From contig CM068367.1 of assembly GCA_034769895.1 (NCBI GenBank), positions 117,722,573 through 117,786,572 of the forward strand: a stretch of 64,000 nucleotides of DNA, read 5' to 3'. The notes under the pieces are model-generated. The model had not been told where the DNA came from, made no database searches, and saw nothing but the letters and a program-made list of their open reading frames with translations. The position numbers and the translations under genes are program-made. Source of the DNA: Magicicada septendecula. Its lineage: Eukaryota; Arthropoda; Insecta; Hemiptera; Cicadidae. Below, in pieces: positions 34,627 to 45,959 of this stretch; within the stretch, counting starts at the first letter, position 1; the number at the start of each line of letters is the position of its first letter.

Positions 34627-35103
34627 ACCATTATTTATAAAAAAGTTATTAACAAATAAAATTTTTTTCATAATTTTTTTCAGCTTTAGTTTTTTAGATA
34701 AAGCAAATTAAATGGGGGCAAAAGAGGTCTTTTTTATTGCTAATTATTGTTGAATTTTTTCAAACTTTCAAATTTTAAATTTTTTGAAAAATTTGCAAAT
34801 TAACACTTTTTTTTGCAATGGCCATTAATTATTGGGATATAAACAGATTTTAATAAATAAGACCTTATTATTTTTATTAATACCTTAATTCTTATTTTTA
34901 AGACCTTATTTTATTTTTATTTTTATAATTAGATTTTTTGAGCAAAGAAATCGGGGTAAAATAGACAATTTGTCATTTAAAAAAATTTTGAATCGCAATT
35001 TTTTCAAAAAGTATGAGTGTTATCAAAGCGGGATAGAAGCCATTAAATAGAGCGTAAAAAACTAAAAAAAAAAGAAAAACAAATTTTCATTTTGGACTAA
35101 TAA
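34627..35103. repeat. Long terminal inverted repeat, left
   Basis: Inverted partner of 42724-43186. It contains AATGGGGGCAAAAGAGGTC, ATTATTGGGATATAAACAG and GAAATCGGGGTAAAATAGAC in this order, and each is found reversed on the right. Confidence 0.9.
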
Positions 35104-35387
35104 AATACGAGGTATTAATAAAAGAAGTTTTTTGGCTATAACTTGCCCAGTTTTTAATTTTTGGAAATTTTCTTATGGCAGTGGGAAAGATCAGTGTTTT
35201 CGGTTACTACAGGCGAAACGAATTTTTTTTGTGCATAAAAACATGAAAGTTCTCGTGATGTATAAATGGAGAAATTTTATTCCTCCGCCGTGCAGGCGGC
35301 TCCTGCAGCTGTTGCTCACAGACCCCCTCTCTGCCTCGCGCGTTGACCGGCCATAGTGTGGGGGAAGGCAGGCCTAAAATTGTGTCA
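35104..35387. other. Inner element interior, no gene recognised
   Basis: Non-repeat sequence between the long left terminal repeat and the next insertion, including a GC-rich patch at 35280-35365 that may be the 5' flank of the element's gene. Confidence 0.4.
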
Positions 35388-35395
35388 GTTTGGAT

Positions 35396-36857
35396 ATAGA
35401 GATGGGCGAATTCGATCACTTTAGTGAACTCGATCAGTACATCTCAATCAGTGAAATGATTCGATCCTTAAGATTCGATCAATTCGATCACTATTTACCG
35501 AGTTCACTTAACTTCAGTTATTTGTACTCTTTACATCAATAAAGTACCTACATAAATTCGATCATATTAGATTCGCTAACAGGACTGTATTATTTCAGTT
35601 ATATAAATTTCTAATAGTTGAATGATTATACACACCCCCCAAAATATATTTTGATATTGAAAACAAACAGCGAGATTCATCTGTTCCGTTTTTTTTTTTA
35701 ATTTAATAAATACAGATGAATAAAAAGATCCACAATTACGAAAAACTGTTTATTTTATTTAAACAATACGTATCTCTTTTTATTTTGCCATGCGACTGTT
35801 CGACTCGAAATTGAATGAAATGACGGAAATGCCAGAGCCATCTAGCAGAGACTGCTTGCGTTATCTCGATCACTGATCGAATCAGTAAGTGACCGAGATG
35901 GGAACGAGACAAACATGGCGACTGATCGAATCACTGACGTCACAGATCGAATCACTGGCCAAGGTTGAATGACAACCAGAGGCATCTAGCGGAATCTGCT
36001 TGCGTTATCTCGATCACTGATCGAATCAGTAAGTGACCGAGATGGGAACGAGACCAGTGTTGCCAGCCCGTGGGATTTGTCCCATATGGTGGGACATTTT
36101 GATAAATATTTTTAGGAAAGGGATAAAGGGATTGTTTTTCAAAAAGTGAGATGGATATGGGACATTTAACTGATGGCGTTAAAGAAGATAAACGTCTTGC
36201 AATATAAGGCTCATGCTATACGTTTATTATATTAAAATAATATTAGTGTCTTGTGAAGGGGAGGATAACTTCACAGTAATCAATTTTTTATACAGATTTG
36301 ATCTGTCACAATAAAATACAAAACTGTTAAGTAACTTATTAATTAATTAAAATAGTCCACTGTTAAAAAAAGTCACCAGTCCACTAGTAAAATATTCAAT
36401 TTACTCCTCTGACTCCTACTAACGCGATAACACAAAAGAGCGAGACAAAGAAAACGTAGCGCGCAATGTTTCGAACCGCAAATGAGGGTAACTTCGCTAA
36501 CTGATCGAAATGACCGAGTTGAGATTGAATGAAAGCCAGAGACATCTACTGGAAACTTCCTGCGGTAACTCGATCACTGATCGAATCCGGATCGAATCAG
36601 TAAGTGATTGAAATGACCGAGAGACCGAGATCGAATCGTCAACTGATCGAATCACCTACTGACCGAGACGAGACCGAGATCGAGATTGAGTTGAAAGTTG
36701 TCGAGAGGCACCTAGAGGAGATTGTGTGAACTAACTCAGCTAGTTTCCAGTGTCGGTCTTATTGACCGACTCCTCTTTTAAAAGATCGATTCGATCAGTC
36801 GATCACCTAAATGATTCGATCAAAAAGATTCGTTCAATCCTGAACGACACATCTCTA
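35396..36857. mobile_element. Non-autonomous hAT-like element full of GATCGAATC motifs
   Basis: The ends are ATAGAGATGGGCGAA (35396) and CACATCTCTA (ending 36857), with flanking GTTTGGAT (35388-35395) and GTTTGGAA (36858-36865), 7/8 matching. The interior holds more than a dozen copies of TGATCGAATCA, TCGATCACTGATCGAATC or similar palindromic words. An imperfect block of about 79 bp (35832-35910, 35975-36054, a diverged third at 36533-36630) repeats. No transposase frame exists. Confidence 0.8.
36055..36438. mobile_element. 384-bp insertion within the GATCGAATC element
   Basis: CAGTGTTGCCAGCCCGTGGG begins right after AACGAGAC (36047-36054), and AGCGAGAC (36439-36446) follows the far end, 7/8 matching. 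Removing the insert restores GGGAACGAGAC-AAA, which is exactly what the uninterrupted block has at 35900-35913. The left end looks like a hAT terminus; the right terminus is too degraded to pair clearly. Confidence 0.55.
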
Positions 36858-36865
36858 GTTTGGAA

Positions 36866-37505
36866 GATTTAGTCTCCAGAGAACGACGTACATGAAATAG
36901 TTTAATATTATTTTCAGCGTATTTTAGCTTAATACTTATAACAGTATAAGTGTTCAGTGTTCATTAATAAATATAAGGTATTTGCTTGCACGATATACTT
37001 TTTTTGTGAAGAACAATTTAAAAATACAGTACGTTATAAATAGTGTGTTGCAGATCTTCATTTCGTTTTAGAATCCGGTGAAGTGGGAATTGTAACATAC
37101 AAGGTATGTGCTTGTGTATGCGTTCATAGTGGGTTGAAAATAAGACAAATAAATCGTTTCTCTCAAATATATTTAGAATCTGTACTTCTGACATATAATT
37201 ACTATATTTCACTGTAAATGAATAATTTGTAATTTGAATAAAGTAATTAATATTGAATGATTTAACAAATTAATGCTGCACGAATTTGTAACTCGATTTT
37301 GATTGATAACAAACTGCTTAGTCTCCATAAGAACCAGTGTTAAATTTTGTAATTTCCAGAATTTTTTTATTTCTTATTTCAATGTTTACCCTAACTTTTC
37401 TTTACTTTAATATAAATATTGTGACACTTCCTATCATATATAATTTTTTTTTAAAGTGAGAGAGCCACCTTAAGTTTATAATAGTAGAATTTGTTTATAG
37501 ATATT
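36866..37505. other. Inner element interior, 5' flank of XPG/CXC gene
   Basis: AT-rich stretch between the nested hAT element and the first coding segment. A promoter is likely here but no specific motif can be called. Confidence 0.4.
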
Positions 37506-37510
37506 ACATC

Positions 37511-40500
37511 ATGCAGTGCGGCTTGTGTGAACGAACCATTGAAGAAGAGAAGACTAGAAACTTAGGGAAAAAAGCCATTAACAATCTCTGTGAACGCAGC
37601 AAAAGTTTAACATTACGTATTCATCGGAGGAAAGTATTTAGAAACGATAATGTCATCGTTCACACTTATTGTTTTACGAAGTTTTCTGTGTGTACAACCA
37701 AGGAATCCTGGGAATCATTCGTTGAAAAAAAATCCACGATCATCTCTCGCTAATAGGCATTCATCGGAAATGTCAAATCCTCAAAAATCAGCCTCCACAT
37801 CTAGAAACTCGTCACCTTATCCATCAACATCAGGATCAAGTGAAGATCTAAGCAACTTGGTCCTTCCCATACGAACTACAAGGTCTTTTGAGAGACAATC
37901 GTTTAATTTTTCAAAATTATGCTTATTTTGCTCAGGTGAGGCATCAGATGAAATTATGAACAAAGAAATCCGTTATAACGATCGAACTTCAATTAGAAAG
38001 TTTGCAACTGGGGTCGAAAATACAAAAAGTCTTTATAACTTTAGTGTCAAACGTAAAGACGATGTAGGCGAAAGGATTCGTTTAAGAATCGATGGTATAG
38101 ATGATTTGAGAAAACTCGATGCGCGTTATCATAAAGTTTGTCGAGGTAATTTCTTTTATATTCCTGTTCCTATTGTAAACTCGCCTTCTAAGCGTAGAAA
38201 GAAAAATGCTGAAGGTGTAGTACGTTTTATAATTGAATACTTGCAAAATAATAAGCATGAATGCCAATTTTCCGTTAATACAATTTTGCGAGATTACGGC
38301 GAATGTCAAAGTAGTAACAGAGATATTATACGCTTATTGAAAGACGAAATGGATATTATTATTCATAAATGTAAAAACGATACTATTTTGTGCTATCGTA
38401 ACACCGGACTCAAAATTCTGAAAGATCATTGGTTAGAGTTATCGCTTATGTCAAATGCAACAACTCAAGAAAAGCGCGATAAAATTGTCGAAGCTGCAAG
38501 CGAGATATGTTTAGAGAATATACAAAGTAAAGAGTATAACATTGAGACTTATCCACCATGTAATGACTTTTTAAGAAACTCTTTTGATGATATTCCAAAA
38601 TCTTTCTACAAATTTGTTGACAAAATTGTTAAGCATTCGAAAAAAAAAGGAAGAAGATTGGGATAAAGTTGTAGAAGCATTGTCACACGCTATTATAAAT
38701 GCTGCCAGGCCTAGAAGTTTTTATCTTGTATTTTACTTGGAGTAGGTGTTGTACTTCACAAGAAAAACGCCTCAAGAGATATTATTGATTTTATGAATGC
38801 CATAGGTTTTTGCGCAAATTACTTTGAAATTGATCGCTTAGAAAAATCGTGCATTGTACATCACACTTCATGCGAGACTGACGAATTAGAAAATTTTAAT
38901 GAGTGTTTAATCCAGTTTACTTACGACAATGCTGACCATAATACTTTAACCCTCGATGGCCGCAATACTTTATACTTTACACGTTATGGGAGGGATTGCA
39001 TGTGTAACGCCATCAATTGTAATTACAAATGACGACTATATTCCGAGACTTAAGAACTTACCGACAGCTGCCGATATAGCTAAAATAAAATCAATAAAAT
39101 TACTTAATTATCCGTATGCGCCTAATCAGGGAATAGCAAATTTAAATTATTCCGATGTAAATGTGCCACAAAAATTTTAAAATATTGATATGGATTCCTT
39201 TAAGTGGGTCATACGTAAATTGTTTGTTGATAAAAATACGCCTGGGTGGAATGGTCATATGGAAGCAGTTACAAAAAATAGATCTTTTCACGTTTCTAGA
39301 ATAATATTTCTTCCATTCATCGATGCTCCAGCATCAATACAATTTTCACAGCATTGCATGAGGGCATAAAAAAAGCAAGAAATGTGAGAAAAATTTTACT
39401 ATAATAACTTTTGATCAACCATTATACTTCAAAGCAAAAGATATTGTAGAAAAATTAAAGTCCGAAGGTTACAATGATTTTAAAAATGTTTTTGTTCGAT
39501 TGGGCGGATTCCATTTGGTTATGTCTTTTTTGGGAGCAATAGGCTTTATAATGGAAGGGAGTAGTTTGCAAGACTTTTTTCACAAGTATATGCTGTGAAT
39601 TCAACTAAAAAAATGTTAGATGGCAGTGATTATAGTCGTGCTGTTCGTGCTCATTCCTTGGTACTTTTTTCATTGATACGTTTGGTATTAAGAGAAATCT
39701 CTATTTCTAACGACGAACACGAAGCTTTTAATAAACTGTCAAACATTTACAACGATGACTATTATGAATCGTCTCCTGAATTGTGTGAAAAATTAAAAAA
39801 TTTTCACGACAGATTTTACGCTAAAATGGAAGAAATAAACAAGCGCAGTAGAACGGCTGCCTTGTGGGTGCAGTACATTAAAATGTTATTATTATTAAAA
39901 CTTTTCATTGTATCCGAACGATCTGGGAATTGGGAATTGCACTTACAAACGGTTAAAACAATGGTTCCTCTGTTTCATGCCAGTGGGCATAATCTGTATG
40001 CGAAAAGCGCGCATTTATACCTTGACGATGCAATAAAAATAAAAAAAAATTCGTCGAAGAGGGTTTCCGAAAATTTGTATCACAGAGTTATTTTACAATA
40101 CGTAGGCTAAAAGCGTTTTGGGGGGGAATGTGGACTGATATGATAATAGAACAAGCACTCATGGGAACTTTTAAGTTACCTGAAGGGCTTACGCGAGGTA
40201 GGGGCGTTACGGACAGTTTAAAGGCAAAATTTATCCTTGCGATGCTAGCATTGATCGACATAATTGTATGTACACGTCGGTTTACGGGCGTTATTAATGA
40301 TCTGTCAGAGCAGCACGTTGATGAGATGAGGAACGTAGATTCACGTGAATCGCGAATAGTACGAGATAATGTGGATAGCGACAAAATATTTGATTGGTTT
40401 GTGGAACATCCCCCGTTTGAAAGTTGCGAGGATAATCGTTATTATGTTGTTTCTTTAAGCACGGGATTACGAGGCGACGATTCAGTTAACTGCGATAAAG

Positions 40501-42208
40501 CTTTCGACATTGGCTATAGTTATTACGAAAATATTATAGGTAAAAACGTTATAGAACATAAATTCGTACGAACAAATAGGGTTAAATCATTAGCAGCTTC
40601 TAATTCAAAAGTAATAGTTCGAGAAAAAATTGTCTCTATTGATCCTACGTTAATATTTCAAAAATTGTGCATTAAGAAAAATACAGAAGACGATTTAAAA
40701 GATTATTTAAAGCACGAGCTTGCACCTTAACCGCTATCTTTATTTGACGAGAAAGGAATGCGAAAAAATTAAAAATCAAAATTTTATGATTTCTTTAAAC
40801 CAAGCAATGTTCCGAATTTAGAAGGTAGCTTACATATAGTGGATGGTGGGTTTTTATTACATAAATACGTCGGGACCCAAAATGCGAATGAGCCTGTAAC
40901 TTACGGGGATATTGCCAACCAATATGTTGATTACCTAAGTTTCCATTATCCAAACTGTGTTGTATTATTCGATGGATATAAAAGTAGTATGAAGGATGCG
41001 GAGAGATTTAGGAGAAGTGCAATATCTTGTGATATATAAGAAAATACTGTATGCTCGATAAATCAATACAAGTTCGTAAGTAATAAACGTAGTAAATCGC
41101 AATTTATACACATTTTACGAAAAGTTTTGTCAAATAATAATATTCTGACCGATCAAGCTGAGAGCGATGCTGATTTAACGATTGTACGCAGAGCTCTTGA
41201 TGAATCTATAAAAAGTAATAAGCCTGTCATAATAGTAGGGGAAGACGTTGATTTATTAGTCTTACTTACACAATTAGCAAAAACATATTCTGCGATTTAC
41301 GTTTTAATGCCGGGAAAAAATTTGCAGAAAGGCAAAACTCGTGAAAAACAATTTTTACGCAAAAAAGCTATACTTTTGAGGAACTAACGGATGTTATAGC
41401 TTTTGTACACGCTTTTAGTGGATGCGATACTACTTCTGCAATTTATGGTCAAGGGAAATCGAAACTTATTAAAATGCTTAATTCTAATAAGGAATTACTG
41501 GAAAGTGTTAAAAGTTTTAATGAAAGAAATGCGAGCATAAGTCAGTTGCTCGATGTTGGGATACAATTAATTTTTAAAGCTTATGCACCAAAATTAAAAA
41601 ATAATTATACTTTGAATGAACTAAGCTATCTAATTTTTATACGAAATACGTGTAACCGAACAAAGCGAACCTCAAACAAGCAAAAAAAAAAGCCTTAACC
41701 CCGTGTAAGTTAGAGACTTTACCACCGACTTACGAAGCTGCGCGCGAGCATATTTTGCGTGTATATCACTAAGTGCAACCTTGGAGAAGTGGAAAGATGG
41801 GGTTGGAGAGTCACTGTAAATGGTATATTTCCTGTTGAAACTCGAGCACCACTTATTCCAAATAATTTACTTGAAGCATTTTCTTGCGAATGTGATGGCG
41901 TATGCAACATGACACGTTGCACTTGTAAATTTTACGGTATTTCTTGTAGTATCATGTCCTTAAATTGTGCAAATTATTGTGAAAATTACGGGTATAATGA
42001 GATTCAGCATGGCGATATTGAGCATGACGATATGAATGATGATATTGGAATAGATGACAGTAGCAGCGATTCATTTTTTAATGCTTTAATTGAAGAATCT
42101 ATTAATACTGATGATGATAATAATTCTGAAATTAACGAAGAATTGTATGATTTTGATGCCGATGAAATAAGAAATGTACAATGTAATATTTGTGTGGTAA
42201 ATTTGTAA
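37511..42208 (+). pseudogene. Transposon protein with XPG/FEN1-like nuclease and CXC region
   Basis: Ordered plus-strand segments: a Cys-containing N terminus (37511-37735, CGLC..LCER); a 300-codon part (37755-38666) with KLCLFCSGEASDE and RYHKVCRGNF; a broken stretch to 39590 with WVIRKLFVDKNTPGWNG and a GGFHLVMSFLGAIGFIMEGS block; 39595-40110 with RSGNWELHLQTVKTM and HNLYAKSAHLYL; 40128-40730 with EGLTRGRGVTDSLKAK; 40839-41036 with VDGGFLLHKYV and CVVLFDGYKSS; 41140-41387 with ESDADLTIVRRALDES and GEDVDLLVLLTQL; then FVHAFSGCDTTSAIYGQGKS, LPPTYEAAREHILRVYH and a cysteine cluster CECDGVCNMTRCTC. The VDGG..FDGY..D-D..EDVDLLVL pattern fits a PIN/XPG-type nuclease. This protein type recurs in many animal genomes. 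At least eight frameshifts or stops make this copy dead. Confidence 0.75.
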
Positions 42209-42214
42209 TTCAAA

Positions 42215-42720
42215 TTATGTATAAAATGTAATTGATTCAATTTATGTATGAAATGTTTGAAGTAAATAATAAAAAGGACTTTTAAATTATTTTTTTAACA
42301 TTAATAAACAATATTTTCAAACCAAATACCTATCTTCCATATTGTGAAGCCGAATCTTGAAACTTTTTTTCGAATTCCTGACCAATTTTTTGTTATTAAC
42401 AATTTTATTGTTAAATAATTTAAAAATTTTATCGAATCGATCTGAAAAAATTTACACGTATTCTTTAGTTAAAATAAAAAAATTCTTATTCTTAATAATG
42501 TTTCTCTAAAATGCATAATTTTCGTGGAAACAATTATTGGAAGTTTACAAAATTAAACTTTCTATAATTTTTTTACATGAAAGTGATGAATTTTTAGAAA
42601 AAATTATCAAGAGTAAAAAGTTATTCTTTTTTGACGAAAAATATGGATACATTTTTTCAGATCCATCAGATAAAATTTTTAAATTATTTAGTAAAAAAAT
42701 TGTTAATAAAATACAATAAT
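42215..42720. other. 3' flank of XPG/CXC gene
   Basis: AT-rich, with near-direct repeats of ATTATGTATAAAATG / TTTATGTATGAAATG and an AATAAA-type signal at about 42266. It probably contains the polyadenylation site. Confidence 0.4.
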
Positions 42721-42723
42721 TCG

Positions 42724-43186
42724 CTTTCTATTTGTCCGAAATGGAAAATTTTTTTTGTTTTTTTTAATATGTTTTTACGCTCTATTTAGTGGCTTTTATC
42801 CCGCTTTGATACCACTCATACTTTTTGAAAAAATTGCGATTCAAAACTTTTTTAAATGACAAATTGTCCATTTTACCCCGATTTCTTTGCTCAAAAAATC
42901 TAATTTTTTGATATATTGTAGTTCTAGGTCTTATAAAAAAATAAGGTCTTATTTATTAAAATCTGTTTATATCCCAATAATTAATGGCCGTTGCAAAAAA
43001 AAGTGTTAATTTGCAAATTTTTCAAAAAATTTAAAATATGAAAGTTTGAAAAAATTCAACAATAATTAGCAATAAAAAAGACCTCTTTTGCCCCCATTTA
43101 ATTTGTTTTATCTAAAAAACTAAAGCTGAAAAAAATTATGAAAAAAAATTTCATTTGTTAATAACTTTTTTATAAATAATGGTTCA
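42724..43186. repeat. Long terminal inverted repeat, right
   Basis: Inverted partner of 34627-35103. It ends abruptly at hAT coding sequence at 43187. Confidence 0.9.
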
Positions 43187-44126
43187 TGAAACACGTGCTT
43201 GATGTCATTATTAAAGTCGTAAATAATATTCGATCTCGAGCGCTTACTCACAGACAATTTCGAGAGTTTCTTGATTCAATGCAGTCTGAATACACTGATG
43301 TACTCTACTACACCAAAGTAAGGTGGCTTAGTGCAGGACGTGTTTTCGAGCGAGTTTGGGAGCTGAAAGAGGAAATTATTTCATTCATGCGTGAAAAACA
43401 GATGTTTGAAGGCTGTGAAATTTTGGAAAGTACTCCATGGCTTTCGGACTTTGCTTTTTTCACAGATCTTCTGTGTCATATGAACAAGTTGAATGTTAAG
43501 CTGCAAGGAAGAAATCAATTTATTTACGATATCTGAGGTCATCTCATAGGGTTTAAAATGCAACTAGTTCTATTTGAAAAACAGCTAGCTAAAAGATACC
43601 TGTCCCACTTCCCGAGGCTAAAAACAATAGTCCCAGTGGTGGAAGACAAACTTGTAAGCTACGAGGAAAGCGTGAGAAGACTCCATGATGAATTCGAACG
43701 CAGGTTTCAAGACTTTAAAAAATTGAACAAGACTTAAATATTTTCAGTATGCCATTTAATTTGGACTGTGAAACAGTGAGAACAGAATTTCAGTTTGAAC
43801 TAATTGAGTTACAGTGTAACAATGAGTTGAAGCAGTTGTTTCTTAACGTCCCAAAAGTGGAGTTTTACAAGTCGCTATCGAAATCAAGTTTTCCAAATTT
43901 GAGATCTCATGCCCAGAAGATAACTGCTATGTTTGCATCATCCTATGTCTGTGAACAAGTGTTTTCTACCATGAAGCTTCGAAAAAGTAGTGTCAGAAAC
44001 AAATTGACAGATGACCACTTAGCTTCACTTCTTAGCTCATCCCAGTTACAACCAAATTTTGAGACACTTTTAGAAACACAGTCACAGTTCCATTCATCGC
44101 ACACTCCTTCATGCTCTTTCAATCAT
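43187..44126 (+). pseudogene. hAT transposase, C-terminal part
   Basis: The first frame (43187-43533) contains KHVLDVIIKVVNNIRSRALT, VLYYTKVRWLSAGRVFERVW (the conserved RW block of hAT DDE domains) and MNKLNVKLQGRNQ. After a stop, FEKQLAKRYLSHFPRL and DEFERRFQDFKKL follow, then a second stop and 43749-44126 with FPNLRSHAQKITAMFASSYV, CEQVFSTMKLRKSSVRNKLT, the hAT dimerisation region. The resemblance is to GTF2IRD2/ZBED-like domesticated hAT families. The N-terminal half is absent because the inner element abuts here. Two stops make it non-functional. Confidence 0.88.
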
Positions 44127-44289
44127 TAATTGAGTTTTGTAACAGTATGTCAAGATTGAATAAGAAATTTATAAATAGTAGTTTTTCTATGTATTTCTTT
44201 TTAATAAATTTTGTTGGCCCGCCTAGATAGTTTTCTTTTTCCTCTAGCCCTCTCCTACAAAAGTTTGCCCATCACTGTTCTAAACACTT

Positions 44290-44880
44290 ACTTATACCGT
44301 GAATTGAGTATCGTTACGCCTTACAGCTCATTAAAGACCTTGGCTGTCTTTAGGCTATTAACCATTCATTTCAGCGTGTACAGTGGTTAGTTGTTTCACT
44401 ACCGCTTAAGATGTTCAAGAGGACTGATCTCGAGATCACATATTCATCGATTCTTTCATCATTATTGGTAACTCCTTCCTGGGTATTTTCTACCTTCTCC
44501 GTACAGTTCCTCTAACCCTTTGCTCACGTCGCCGCTCATCTTTCCCTTGGTCTTCCTTTCGCTGTCCTCTTCCTTCAAATTCACTTGTATAACTTTCGTT
44601 GCACCTTTGTTTTCACTTATACTTTAGATTTTGTAACTATTGCAAATTCAATTAATACGTTTCGAATGTATGCAATTAATACGTTTATATAATATTGCGT
44701 GCAATTATCTATTTAGTAAGTAAAGATAAATTTGCATATAGTATTCACATAACTAGTCTCTTTGTGAATGTAATTTTTAGGAATAAGAGAGCGCAGCTTG
44801 TCTGTTAAATGCAGTTAGAAGCGTCAGGCATTTAAATGTAACGATTATAGGTGAATCATTTTGCTAGCCATTTGATGTTC
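44290..44880. other. No recognisable gene
   Basis: Mixed sequence to the right of the outer hAT target site. Confidence 0.45.
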
Positions 44881-44884
44881 TTCT

Positions 44885-45235
44885 TCTTCTCCCATCAGGG
44901 AACAAGCGATCGCCTGTTCCGGTCCCAAAAGAAATATACATCCACTTCGTTAAGCAAACCTGCCATCTAGCATCCTATTTAGATGAGCAGTCCAGCTCTC
45001 TTTGTGTTCTGCAACAATAATCTCTTTGTTTTGGATATTAAAAATGTTCAACTCTTTACGAATATCTCCACTGTATAGTCTATCTCTTCGTGTTCAGCCT
45101 TAAACAAATAGGAAGAATCTCATCTCCGATACCTGATTCCTAATCAGATACTCAGATTGTTTCTTCACCAGAGCCCAACTTTCAAAACCATACAACAACG
45201 TCGGTACAGTCACTATGATTATATGATATTTGATT
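44885..45235 (-). pseudogene. LINE RT C-terminal fragment, minus strand
   Basis: Minus-strand copy of the family at 5500-5895. The translation gives a VPTLLYGFESWALVKKQSEY-like block, HEEIDYTVEIFVKS-like remnants and QVCLTKWMYISFGTGTGDRL. The plus strand begins TTCTTCTTCTCCCATCAGGG, so the element ends in a GAA-triplet tail. Confidence 0.65.
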
Positions 45236-45299
45236 ATTTGATATTATAGCATTTAATATTATACCCCATCAAGTACAGAAGGTAAGAAACTTAAATTGC

Positions 45300-45690
45300 T
45301 TTATGGATAGTGCAATAGGCACGAATAAGATTGTGGCTATGAATGTAGCACGAAAGACTAAACAAAGGACTGGAAGGATAAAGGTGGAGTCAGCAGTCCT
45401 GTATTATGGTTGTGAAGCATGGACCTTGAACGAGGACACAAAGAGAGAACTTCTAGGGTCGACGCGAACTGTGAGGAGTTGCAGAACATGCAGACTGTAT
45501 AGTTTGCGGAATGGGTAAGTTTGAAACTTATGAAGGTCGATGAAAGTGTAGTGGAAGGATAGAACACCAGGGGTCACATACAAGTTACTGTTCACGGATA
45601 AACTGCAATCGCAAAACATGAAGTTGAATAAGATGCAATACACAAGGCACTATAAGATGGCGTTTATATGTGGAGACATACATGCACGCG
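45300..45690 (+). pseudogene. LINE RT tail fragment
   Basis: The frame 45303-45518 contains KVESAVLYYGCEAWTLNEDT, the conserved YG-E-WTL segment of LINE ORF2 after the RT core. It then loses similarity after a few codons and a stop. It is a short, 5'-truncated relic. Confidence 0.6.
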
Positions 45691-45718
45691 TGCGTGTGTA
45701 AATCGGTTTTAAAACGTC

Positions 45719-45945
45719 CTACGACGTAGTCCGATACCTAACATCGACTCGTGCACCCATGTCTCTTAATAAGTCTTCTTTCCAGAATTTTCTCGGTCTT
45801 ACCCGTTTCTCACGACAGGGAGGGACCCACTGCATCACCTTATTTGGAAGGATCTCATCACCCATCCTCTGGACGTGGCCGTACCAAATCAAGTTGTTCC
45901 TTTCAATTACCTGAAACAATGGATGTGACGATACCTACAAGCTTG
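45719..45945 (-). pseudogene. LINE C-terminal tail, minus strand
   Basis: A 66-codon frame with NNLIWYGHVQRMGDEILPNK, VMQWVPP and RVRPRKFWKEDLLRDMGARV, which matches the WYGHV-RM..PKKV..GRPRK-W..V tail well. It is open over its length but isolated from any RT domain. Confidence 0.75.
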
Positions 45946-45959
45946 TAGATAGGATTTTT

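Larger units (their letters stand above)
34489..43186 (+). mobile_element. Inner DNA transposon with long inverted repeats and XPG/CXC gene
   Basis: Sequence 34627-35103 reappears inverted at 42724-43186 with high similarity (ACCATTATTTATAAAAAAGT at the outer edges, GTATGAGTG-TATCAAAGCGG near the inner edges). These are terminal inverted repeats of about 470 bp. On the left, a further 140 bp outward (from about 34489) looks like more of the same low-complexity terminus but has no partner on the right, where hAT coding sequence starts at once. The right end was therefore probably trimmed. It carries one degenerate gene (37511-42208). Confidence 0.75.
33931..44277 (+). mobile_element. Outer hAT element (10.35 kb with nested insertions)
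   Basis: The left end CAGTGATGGGCAAAG (33931) and right end TTTGCCCATCACTG (ending 44277) are inverted repeats. The flanking 8 bp are TTCAAAAC (33923-33930) and TTCTAAAC (44278-44285), matching at 7 of 8 positions, as expected for a hAT TSD. A plus-strand hAT transposase C-terminal part (43187-44126) lies next to the right end. The region between about 34.49 and 43.19 kb is a different element that replaced or displaced the N-terminal transposase region. Confidence 0.85.
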
